A stretch of DNA of 64,000 nucleotides from positions 16,115,001 through 16,179,000 of the forward strand of contig NC_087151.1 in the NCBI RefSeq assembly GCF_035594125.1. The letters are read 5' to 3'. The DNA comes from Scylla paramamosain (lineage: Eukaryota > Arthropoda > Malacostraca > Decapoda > Portunidae). Shown in pieces: positions 14,394-24,880 of the stretch; positions within the stretch are counted from its first letter, which is position 1, and each line of letters opens with the position of its first letter. A program made the position numbers and the translations under genes. Below the pieces are notes generated by a model. It had not been told where the DNA came from and ran no database searches. It saw only the letters and a list, made by a program, of their open reading frames with translations.

Positions 14394-14520
14394 AATGCAA
14401 ACTTGTTATAGGTGAAAACCAAGGTCTATATACACCACGGTGTATATAGACAGCAGCAATGCAAACTTGTTATAGGTGAAAACCAAGGTCTATATACACC
14501 ACGGTGTATATAGATCTTGG
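14394..14520. repeat. Duplicated palindrome (two ~62-bp units)
   Basis: A unit starting 'agcaatgcaaacttg' and ending in a palindrome with arms 'tctatatacacc' and 'ggtgtatataga' around AC occurs twice in tandem. The outer arms of the second unit extend the palindrome to 38 bp (14483-14520, 17 of 18 pairs match). The insert is flanked by GGTGAAAAC at 14475-14483 and 14519-14527. The paralogous unit 2 has a single GGTGAAAAC at 16496-16504 and no palindrome. Confidence 0.8.
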
Positions 14521-15413
14521 TGAAAACAAGCCGATGTGCGTGTATTGTTTTCAATAAAATCTCGAATATACAAAATTATCTGCATACACGTCAGTCATGA
14601 GTGAAAACCATTATTAAAACTGTGTAGCGTGAATTCTTTCAAATTAAATTTGCTTACAATGAGTGGGACAGTCAAGCCTTCCAGCGGTGTGTGGAATTCT
14701 GACGGCCAGGTAAAGGTGTCTGAATGGTCTTCCTGTCTTGGGCCACGACTTCCATCCAACCCATCATTGTGTTCAGGTATAATGCCATAATGCAGTGTGA
14801 GGTCATAATTGATACAACCAATTAACGCTAAAATACTCTGCAGAGTGATTTGTATTTGCACAGGTGATGAAATACGACAGGTCTAGGCGATACACGAGAT
14901 AGAACGTTCCCTTAACAAGGTTGAATCTGAACAGCAGGGCAAGGGACCTCGCGGCTCCTATGAGTGACCTGTGACCTGGAGAGTTGCTAGACCTGCTCCT
15001 TGGCTCACAGTTTCCCCCTTGTTCTATTCCATAATCGCTAATAATAATATACCATATTTCGTTATATTATAATATTTGCCATCTGTCTACAGAATAGAAT
15101 AATAAACAGGGATACCTAAGAGATGAACGCACCCAAAACGCGAAAATAGTGTAAAAATACCAGCAAAGAAGACGCTGTGACATTTCATTTCATAACTGCC
15201 GTATGTACAGTACCATGCAGCAAGTTTTGCGAGTCATATTGGCCAACATCAGGCATCGTTTTGATCTGGAGTGTCTTAACCAGGCTACGGCATATTACTA
15301 TGCGCTTATTCTTTAAATGTAAGAACTATTAAGTAAGAATAACCAGTGTGTCTGTCTGTCCCTTTCCTTCGATAATAAAAAAAAAAAAAAAAAAATGCAT
15401 AGAATCGGACCTA

Positions 15414-16181
15414 CCGTATTTAGTGGCTCATAAGACGCACATTTTCTAAAAAAAAAAAAAAAAAAAAAAAAAGTCTCAGGAAATGAGCCTGCGTCCTATG
15501 AGGCCAAGGTTCAGCATTGAGGCAGTGGTTGATGGTGGTAAGTCTATGGCAACAGAGGCTCTAAAATCGAACCCGATATCTTCGCACATGTAAACAAAGT
15601 GATGGTTGGTACTACACCACAAAACAACTCTTTCTTTTAAGATAACAATATAATAAGTCATATTTTCCGGTAATTCACATAGAATGACACCAGTCAGGAA
15701 GAATTTGCGGAAGTGATACCACACATTGCATGTACCAAAACAAACACGCGGTCGGTTACGCGCCGAACCCGGTGACACGGGCTAGCTTCACTGCGTTCTT
15801 TACAGTGTGATGCCGTTACTCCTTGAGGTGCGACACACTTTCATACAATTAAAATTGCACTTTTTTATTTTATCTTATCTTTTAACATTCTTATGAACAA
15901 ACTTTATTACCCGTAGTCGCTCAGTCATTGCCGACGCCATATGCCAGGCACATGTTTACATCTCACAATAGGATTGGTACTTTGTATACTACCAAATATT
16001 AAAGTTTTTAAATGCAAAATATTGGGATTTAATAATTATCTAAATGCATGTGAGGGTCTTCAAATATCAGGTGAAATCCTTCACATCATATTCAGAGATT
16101 AAATCCGTTTTTTTTTTTCAATGTCTGCCAAAATTGTTTGCCTCTTATGAGCCCATGCGTCTTATGAGGAATCAAATACGG
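15414..16181. mobile_element. 768-bp TIR DNA transposon or MITE with TA target duplication
   Basis: The element starts CCGTATTT and ends AAATACGG. About 30-bp terminal inverted repeats share CCGTATTT and CTCATAAGACGCA, with five mismatches between them. It is flanked by TA on both sides (15412-15413 and 16182-16183). The paralogous duplicated unit shows the empty site with one TA at 17405-17406. A TA target suggests a Tc1/mariner-type or other TA-targeting superfamily, but no transposase is present. Internal open frames are short and unrecognised, and a poly(A) run lies at 15450-15472. Confidence 0.8.
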
Positions 16182-17351
16182 TATATGATTATTTTTATTG
16201 AACTGACAATATCACAAGGCCTGGAAGACCAGCAAGTCACTTCTAAATAACATAAACTTCAAGGAGTGAATGGCTAAGGCTGCTGTGGTCTCTGCGCGGG
16301 ATACATTACCAATGAACTGTACGACACTTTTTTTCCAACACATTCCTTTCGCGCAGGACTCCTGGGAGCTTTGGAACCTTACAACTACCTCGGGCCGCCA
16401 GCTTTCAAGACTTCCGAGAACTGATGGGAGAAATGGGTGGGCGCCAGGCAGTGGGGCAGAGCGAAAGATACAGCCACTCGTGGGCAGCGATGTTAGGTGA
16501 AAACAAGCAGATGTGCGTGTATTGTTTTCAATAAAATCTCGAACATACAAAATTATCTGCATACAAGTCAGTCATGTGTGAAAATTATTATTAAAGCTGT
16601 GTAGTGTGAATTCTTTCAAATTAAGTGAATAGTGACATTTGCTTATAATGAGAGTGGAACAGTCAAGCCTCCCTGCAGCGTGTGGTATTCTGACAGGCCA
16701 GGTAAAGGTGTCTGAATGGCCTTCCTGTCTTGGGCCATGACTTTCAACATATCATTGTGTTCTGGTACAGTGCCATAATGTAGTGTAAGGTCATGACTGA
16801 TACAACCAGTTCATGCTAAAATACTCTGCAGAGTGGCTTGTATTTGCCCAGGTGATGAAGTAGGACAGGTCTGAAGAAGCAACACATGGGATAGAACGTT
16901 CCCTTAAACATGGTGGAATCCTAACAGCGGGACAAGGGACTTCTTGCCTGTGAATGACCTATGACCTAAACAGCTGCTAGACCTGCTACCTACATCACTG
17001 TTTCCCTTTACTCCATAATCACTAATAATAGACCATATTTCATTATATTATAATATTTGCAATCTGTCTAGACAGACTTGGATAATAAATAGGGAGACCT
17101 AAAAGATGGAACGCACCCAAAATGCGGAAATAGTGTGAAAATACCAGTGAAGAGACCCTGGCATTTCATTTCTTAAATGCCATATGTACAGTACCATACA
17201 GCAAATTTTACTAGTAATATTTGGCCAACACCAGACATCATTTTGACCTGGAACGTCTTAAACTGGCTATGGCATATTACAATATGCCTGTTCTTTAAGT
17301 ATAACAACCATTAAACAAGAATAACCATTGTGCCTACCTGTCACTTTCCTT

Positions 17352-17390
<39 letters not shown>

Positions 17391-17713
17391 CAAAGAATCG
17401 ACCCTACATGATTACTTTTATTCAGCTGACAATATTTACTTATAAATAGCATAGACTTCAAGGAGCGATGGGTTAAGGCTGCTGCGGTCTCTATGAAGAA
17501 TACATTGCCAATGAACTGTATGACACTTTTTCCATGAGCAGCACACCAGGCAACTCCACTGCTCTGTTCTTCAGTAGTCGGTCAAGTGGGCGGAGCTCCG
17601 AGGAGCTAAAAATCTAACATTCCTATTATTAAATTTCCACTTCCCCTTCCTATGTTAAGTTATTAACCCTCTGTCCTACTGCTTTTATGGAAGCCATTTT
17701 GATCCTCATCTAA

Positions 17714-20341
17714 CTTGATCTTGATCTTGATGGTACAGGTGGCACAGGATCACTCTTGAGCCAGGCCTTTGGATCGGCAACTCCTGTAGAAAGAGAGAAA
17801 AAAAAAAAAAAAAAAAAAAAAAGAGAGAAACGAACAGCATCCTCTATCCTAATTGTTCATACACCTGGCACGCCACATTCTCTCCAGAAACTCTTTTACC
17901 GCCTCAATCATCCTTTCATTCGCCTCTCTACACAGTCCCAGCAACAACACCATCCATTCCTTTCCTGTCTTCTCCACTCTTTCATTCCTATCATGCCCTA
18001 ACTCAGTCAGTATCACTTGCATCATCTCATTCCTGTCTCTAGCATACTTCACACACTCCAGCACCACATGTTCCACTGTCTCATCCTCTCCCATGTCACA
18101 CATCTGGCACACTTTGCTGCGGGACTCAGACCACCTGTAACTCCTTGCATTCACATCCATACACTGTGCCCTCGCTCGGAAGAGAAGATCACCGCCCAGG
18201 CTTCCATCATACCACCTTTCATACCTCGGGGCCTCTTTCTCCTTGTACCATTCCAGGGTCTTCTTTCTTTCCATCTCATTCTTCCATTCATTCAGTCCCA
18301 CACATTTCACTTCTTTGTCTATCTCATTCTTCCATTTTCTCACATCCCATTCGGCTCCCACTCTGCCTCCTTTTGTTACCACCCATTCACGCTCATTTTG
18401 ATTCCTACCAGCCATTCTTATCGCCCACACAACTTGCAATCCATTCCTGTCTGTCATTCTCATGCATCTCTTCCTCCATTTGCTTCCACTTTCATTCCAC
18501 AGGTAAACCTTACTTGCTATTCTTGCATCATCCATTCTCTCAAGCCTAATCTTGTACCTAAGTGTGGCTTTTGTCAGTCTTTCTCTAAAGGTGCTCCATC
18601 CCATGTCACCTCTCAAGGCTTCAACTGCTGTGCACCTCGGTGCACTCAGTGCCATCCTTGCTACTCTATTCTGGCCCACTTCTAACTTATCAATTTCACT
18701 TTCATTCCAGGCAATCACATCCATACCATACATTATACATGGCACAGCCACACTCTTCCACACTTCTCTCAACACATCATACTTACTTGCTCTCATCCTT
18801 GCCGCGCTTCCCAGTCGACCTACCCACTGGTTTACCATACTTATCTTTTCATTCTTTGCCTTTGCACACCCACTAGGACTCATCCACATCCCCAAGTACT
18901 TGTATTCTTGCACCTGTTTCAACTCATTCTCTCCAAGTCTCCATACCACATTACTTTCATCCTCTGACCTATTCACAATCATTACTTTGCTTTTCTCACT
19001 GCTAAACCTTACTCCAAAGTCTTTACCATAGCCATCCACTACATCCAATAAACTTTGAAGCTCATCTGCCGATTCACTCATAACAACTACGTCATCTGCA
19101 TAAAGGAGCACACATACTTTATCATTCCCCACTTACCCCTACATTCATTCTTCTCATCCTGGCTGCTAGCTCCTCTGTATACAGGCTAAAAAGAGTTGGT
19201 GACAATATACAGCCCTGCCTAACTCCTCTCTCACTCTTCACCCAGTCTGTTTCTATGTCTCCTAGCCTGTATCTAGCTCTTGTGTCCACATACATACTTT
19301 GCACTATGTTAACTATCTTTGCACTCAATCCAATCTTTTCTAAGACTCTACCTAACATTTCTCTGTTCACTCTATCATAAGCTTTCTCTATATCCAAAAA
19401 ACCTAGGTACAATTTACCCCCATCCTTCTTTTTCTTCTCAATCATTTCATTCACCACAAACATATTGTCCTCAGCTCTCCTGTCCCTACGAAAACCATTC
19501 TGTTCTTCACCCAGCACTCCAGCTGTCTCAATCCATTTACACAGTCTCTCATTCAACACTGCACTGAAAACTTTACCTATTGTATTCACTAATGCAATTG
19601 GCCTGTAGTTCTTCAGCTCATTCTTACTCTTAAATCCTCCCTTATGCAACAGACACACTCGGCTCTCATTCAACTTTCTTGGCACTCTCTCTTCATCCCA
19701 CACTCGGTTGAATAACTCAGTCATTCTGTCTATCACTACCTCCCCACCATTCTTGTAGAACTCATACGGTATATCATCTGGACCTGCTGCCTTGCCATTC
19801 TTCTGGCTTCTCACACACCTCTCCACTTCATCCCTACTGATTCTTTCATCCAGTTCATCTGCATTCTTCCTTTCTAGTGTTACACATCCTTCTCTCACAC
19901 TAAACATCTCACCTACCCCACCTACTTCTTCCCAGAACCCTTTGATTGCCTCCCTGATTCTGTCCTTCTGTTATAACTACACCCTCCACTTTTAGACTCT
20001 CCACACAAACACTGCCTGACATATTCTCACCTCTCATGAACTTGTACCATTCACGGCCACCTTCCATACCTTTCTCCCTTAAAGATTGAATCACACTCCT
20101 TTCACTCTTCACTTTAGCATTCATTATCATTCGTCTTATCAACCGCTGCTGCTTCACATACGCTGCCCATGCATTCTGATACTCATTCTCTGCGTCATCG
20201 CTTTCATGCCTCTTTTTCCTCAGCCATCTACACTGTCTACTAATTCTCTTTCGCTCCTTCCTAGCCGCTCCATGGTTTAAATACATTCTTTCTTCTACCT
20301 ACTCTCACAAACCCTATCTGGTTCTCAGCAGCACCCCTCAC
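17714..20341 (-). mobile_element. LINE-C copy A, 3' part (RT and C-terminal domain)
   Basis: This is the 3' portion of a CR1-like non-LTR retrotransposon on the minus strand. Reading 5' to 3' (20286 down to 17849) it encodes a linker, RT fingers (GFKSKNELKNYRPIALVN), motif A (GFLDIEKAYDRV), motif B (RGVRQGCILSPTLFSLY), motif C (LLYADDVVVMSES) and a C-terminal Cys-x2-Cys-x9-His-x4-Cys knuckle (CQMCDMGEDETVEH). Two frameshifts, near 19128 (loss of two bases) and 19970, break it into three segments. The 3' tail is made of CTTGAT hexamers on the plus strand (17714-17731). Its 5' continuation is at 22278-22851, beyond the nested LINE-D. Confidence 0.9.
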
Positions 20342-22277
20342 TCACAGATACTCACAGATACTCACAGAAGACTTCCTGGAAGAGGCTTACGCCTGTGACT
20401 CCAGATCTACATGTTCACCTTGTAGTAGCGTGCGGTGGATTTTTGCCTTATAGTTATATTTTATTTCTTGATTAATCCAAAATTTATCAAGTCTGCCCTC
20501 AAATTGCTTAATTGATTTTGCTCCAACCACCCATTCTGACAGCTGATTCCAATTATTAACCACCCTACAAGGGAAAGCATGTTTCCTAACATCCAGTCGT
20601 GACCTCTTCTTGAACAGCTTCAGTGAATTTCCCCTACTGATGTTTTCTTCTCTGAGTGTTAATATGCCTTGACTGCAGATGCTATCATATTTATCTGTAA
20701 GTATCTTGTAGGTCTCTATCATATCTCCCCGTGCTCTTCTGTATGCCAGTGTTGGTAGGTTCAGTTTCTTTAATCTTTCTTCATAACTCAGTCCTTCGAG
20801 TCCCGGCACCATCCTTGTAGCCCTTTGCTGCACATTCTCGACCATCTCAATGTCTTTCACTAGGTGTGGACTCCATACCTGGTTAGCGTACTCCACATGT
20901 GGTCTTACCAATGCCACAAACAAAGCCTTAAATATTGTTGTATCCAATGTGACAAAGGTCCTTCTAATTATGCCCACTATTTTGTTGGCTTTGTTCACTT
21001 TCTCTGCAAGGTGATCCACACAACTTAATTTATCATTAAATATTACCCCTACATCCTTCTCAGAAGTAATCTTTTCTAGTTGTTTTTCCATTTTGTAATC
21101 TTGATCTTCAATACTTGTTCTTCCTATCCTCATATATTTGCACTTATCCGGATGAAAACTTAACAGCCATTTTTCACTCCATGAGTATAGCTCCATAGCA
21201 TCCTGCTGCAGCTTTAGGCAATCATCTTTTTCTTTTATACACCTGAATATCTTTGTATCGTCAGCATACAGGTAAACTTCGCTGTTATTTAATATACTTA
21301 CAGGGAGGTCATTAATAAATGACAAACAACAACGGCCCAAGAACAGATCCCTGTGGCACTCCACTAGTCACTGGCTTCCATCTTGACATTTCTCCCTTTA
21401 ACACCACTCTTTGTTGTCTATGTGTTAGAAATGCTGTAATCCATTCCAGGTATTCCATTCCAATTCCATAACTTTTGATTTTACTTAGCAGTCTTCGATG
21501 TGCAACTCTATCAAAAGCCTTCATGAAATCACAATATATTACATCCACTGCATGTCCCTCATCAATATATTCAGTCCATTTGTCCAAAACCTTTATGAGT
21601 TGAAGTACTGTTGATCGCCCAGAGATAAAGCCATATTGCTTTTCACTAAATAAACCATGGCTTCTCATATGTGCCATTATCTCCTCCCTCATCATTGTTT
21701 CAAAAATTTTACATATAATACTAGTTAAACTAACAGGCCTGTAATTTTCTGGATCATGCTTGGAGCCCTTTTTAAATATAGGTGTAATGTTAGCAATAAG
21801 CCAATCTCGCGGGAGCTCCTTATGTGTAAAGGAGTACTGGTATATTATTTCTAAAGGCACCGACAATAGTTCCGCTACTTCTTTTATAATCCTGGGATGT
21901 ATTCCATCAGGTCCCGGAGATTTGTACTTCTTTAGATTTTTAATGATCATTTCAATTTTTTCTTTATTTATTTGCAGGTGATTCAATGATGGTACATTCT
22001 TCACCTCACAGTGCGGTACCTCGCCTTCTGGCTCCATAACAAACACTTTTGAGAATTGCTCTGCTAAAACTTCAACTTTTTCCAGATCATTTTCAGTTCG
22101 ACCTCCTTCCACAGTGCCCTTGTACAAATCCGGGATCCTTGATTTGCTTTTTGTCTTAGCTTGCACATATTTCCAAAATAGTTTAGGGTTTTCCTTCACA
22201 TTCTTTGCTATCTCCCTTTCTTTTAGCTTCACGGCATCTCGGGTTTCTTTCCTAATTTGATTGTTCAGTCTCCTATA
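20342..22277 (-). mobile_element. LINE-D, 1936-bp insertion inside LINE-C copy A
   Basis: A different LINE family interrupts LINE-C. It is flanked by a 5-bp direct repeat CTCAC (20337-20341 and 22278-22282). The uninterrupted sequence is seen in LINE-C copy C at 27386-27400, so both edges are exact. On the minus strand the 3' tail consists of about three decamers (TATCTGTGAG-like). The 5' end is truncated just upstream of the RT linker. The motifs place it in the CR1/Rex1-like group. Confidence 0.9.
20387..22232 (-). pseudogene. LINE-D reverse transcriptase, one frameshift
   Basis: Reverse transcriptase of the nested LINE. The first segment (22232-21312) holds the fingers (ITPIFKKGSKHDPENYRPVS), KQYGFISGRST, motif A (YCDFMKAFDRV) and motif B (SGVPQGSVLGPLLFVIY). 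A 2-bp loss at about 21337 shifts the frame. The second segment (21364-20387) resumes at INDLP and carries the catalytic YLYADD box and the C-terminal region (RPHVEYANQVWSPH, QQRATRMVPGLEGLSYEERL). All catalytic aspartates are present. Apart from the frameshift the frame stays open to the natural stop, so the insertion is fairly young. The endonuclease is missing because of 5' truncation. Confidence 0.9.
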
Positions 22278-22851
22278 CTCACGTCCTCAACCAGTTTCTC
22301 ATTCAGATGCTCCATGTCATGCAGACTTCCGTCGTCCCAGCTTCTCTCACTCAGATCAACCTGAAAGTCCTCCCACCCTATATCTCTCAGTCTCCACTTC
22401 TTTTTCTTACTTGCTACTTTCACTTCATTCCCACCCTGCATCAAGCACTCCACACCCATGTTGTGATCAGACACAATATCAACCAAACCATCCTCATCTA
22501 TCCACATATGCGACATAATTTCACACATTCTTCCATTCACCAACACGTAGTCAGTTGTCGATTCCTGCTCTCTTGCACTCCAAGTCACACGCCCCTCAAC
22601 CAAAGTAACATTCAGATTTTCCAGCTCCAGTTCATCAACAAACTCTCCAAGCATTTCACCATTCCTGTTCACCTGTTCCCCCAGTATTCCCACATGTGAA
22701 TTCATGTTACCCATAACTAGCACTCTCTCCTCTCCATGCTCTCTCACAACTTTCTTAAGTATGTCATACTTCCTCCTATTTTCCCTCTCTGCTCTTTCAC
22801 CCATGACAGTCATGTACGCTACCACCAGTACCACCTTCTCTGGTCTGCCAC
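22278..22851 (-). mobile_element. LINE-C copy A, 5' part (endonuclease domain)
   Basis: Continuation of LINE-C copy A upstream of the LINE-D insertion. It encodes the C-terminal two-thirds of an APE endonuclease: VVLVVAYMTV, a GNMNSHVG block (GDMNAHVG in copy C), TTDYVLVNGRM and VSDHNM (catalytic Asp-His pair). It is truncated abruptly at 22851, within the codons after GRPE. The next base begins the hexamer tail of LINE-C copy B. Confidence 0.9.
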
Positions 22852-22950
22852 TTGATCTTGATCTTGATGGTCTTGATCTTGATCTTGATGGTACAGGTGG
22901 CACAGGATCACTCCTGAGCCAGGCCTTTGGATCGGCAACTCCTGTAGGAG

Positions 22951-22988
<38 letters not shown>

Positions 22989-24713
22989 CGAACAGCATCC
23001 TCTATCCTAATTGTTCATACACCTGGCACGCCACATTCTCTCCAGAAACTCTTTCACCGCCTCAATCATCCTTTCATTGGCCTCTCTACACAGTCCCAGC
23101 AACACCATCCATTCCTTTCCTGTCTTCTCCACTCTTTCATTCCTATCATGCCCTAACTCAGCCAGTATCACTTGCATCATCTCATTCCTGTCTCTGGCAT
23201 ACTTCACACACTCCAGCACCACATGTTCCACCGTCTCATCCTCTCCCATGTCACACATCTGGCACACTTTGCTGCGGGACTCAGACCACCTGTAACTCCT
23301 TGCATTCACATCCATACACTGTGCCCTCGCTCGGAAGAGAAGATCACCACCCAGGCTTCCATCATACCACCTTTCATACCTCGGGGCCTCTTTCTCCTTG
23401 TACCATTCCAAGGTCTTCTTTCTTTCCATCTCATTCTTCCATTCATTCAATCCCACACATTTCACTTCTTTGTCTATCTCATTCTTCCATTTTCTCACAT
23501 CCCATTCGGCTCCCACTCTGCCTCCTCTTGTTACCACCCATTCACGCTCATTTTGATTCCTACCAGCCATTCTTATCGCCCACACAACTTGCAATCCATT
23601 CCTGTCTGTCATTCTCATGCATCTCTTCCTCCATTTGCTTCCACTTTCATTCCACAGGTACACCTTCCTTGCTATTCTTGCATCATCCATTCTCTCAAGC
23701 CTAATCTTGTACCTAAGTGTGGCTTTTGTCAGTCTTTCTCTGAAGGTGCTCCATCCCATGTCACCTCTCAAGGCTTCAACTGCTGTGCACCTCGGTGCAC
23801 TCAGTGCCATCCTTGCTACTCTATTCTGGCCCACTTCTAACTTGTCAATTTCACTCTCATTCCATGCAATCACATCCATACCATACATTATACATGGCAC
23901 AGCCACACTCTTCCACACTTCTCTCAACACATCATACTTACTTGCTCTCATCCTTGCCACGCTTCCCAATCGACCTACCCACTGGTTTAGCATACTTATC
24001 TTTTCATTCTTTGCCTTTGCACACCCACTAGGACTCATCCACATCCCCAAGTACTTGTATTCTTGCACCTGTCTCAACTCATTCTCTCCAAGTCTCCATA
24101 CCACATTACTTTTATCCTCTGACCTATTCACAATCATTACTTTGCTTTTCTCACTGCTAAACCTTACTCCAAAGTCTCTACCATAGCCATCCACTACATC
24201 CAACAAACTTTGAAGCTCATCTGCCGATTCACTCATAACAACTACGTCATCTGCATAAAGGAGCACACATACTTTATCATTCCCCACACTTACCCCTACA
24301 TTCATTCTTCTCATCCTGGTTGCTAGCTCCTCTGTATACAGGCTAAAAAGGGTTGGTGACAATATACAGCCCTGCCTAACTCCTCTCTCACTCTTCACCC
24401 AGTCTGTTTCTATGTCTCCTAGCCTGTATCTAGCTCTTGTGTCCACATACATACTTTGCACTATGTTAACTATCTTTGCACTCAATCCAATCTTTTCTAA
24501 GACTCTACCTAACATTTCTCCGTTCACTCTATCATAAGCTTTCTCTATATCCAAAAAACCTAGGTACAATTTACCCCCATCCTTCTTTTTCTTCTCTATC
24601 ATTTCATTCACCACAAACATATTGTCCTCAGCTCTCCTGTCCCTACGAAAACCATTCTGTTCTTCACCCAGCACTCCAGCTGTCTCAATCCATTTACACA
24701 GTCTCTCATTCAA
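22852..24713 (-). mobile_element. LINE-C copy B, 5'-truncated
   Basis: Second minus-strand LINE-C copy, retaining RT from just before the NGFRRDRR block to the 3' end. A continuous 568-codon frame (24713-23007) contains motif A, motif B, the LLYADDV catalytic box and the C-terminal CCHC knuckle without a stop, so this part is the best preserved RT of the family in the window. It cannot act alone because fingers and endonuclease are missing. The 3' tail (22852-22900) is two blocks of CTTGAT hexamers. A 30-bp poly(A) on the plus strand (22953-22982) lies in the 3' UTR. The 5' break at 24713 is followed by 43 bp of filler and then the tail of copy C. Confidence 0.9.
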
Positions 24714-24880
24714 GAACGCAATTCTGTAAACAAACTTTACAGTTTATTAGGGCAATGATCTTGATCTTGATCTTGATGGTACAGGTGGCAAAAGATAACT
24801 CCTGAGCCAGGCCTTTGGATCGGCAACTCCTGTAGAAGGGGAAAACAAAAAAGAGAAACGAACAGCATCCTCTATCCCAA

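Larger units (their letters stand above)
14258..17535. repeat. Tandem segmental duplication (two ~1.2-kb units)
   Basis: Unit 1 (14258-16335) and unit 2 (16336-17535) align along their length: 'cattcctttcgcgcagg', 'aaaattatctgcataca', 'aatactctgcagagtg', 'tagaacgttccctta' and 'tattataatatttgc' appear in the same order in each, offset about 1.98 kb. Unit 1 is longer only because it has gained a 768-bp TIR element (15414-16181) and a palindrome block (14394-14520). Each unit ends with the block 'cttcaaggag...ccaatgaactgta' (16258 and 17457). Neither unit has a convincing coding region. Confidence 0.85.
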
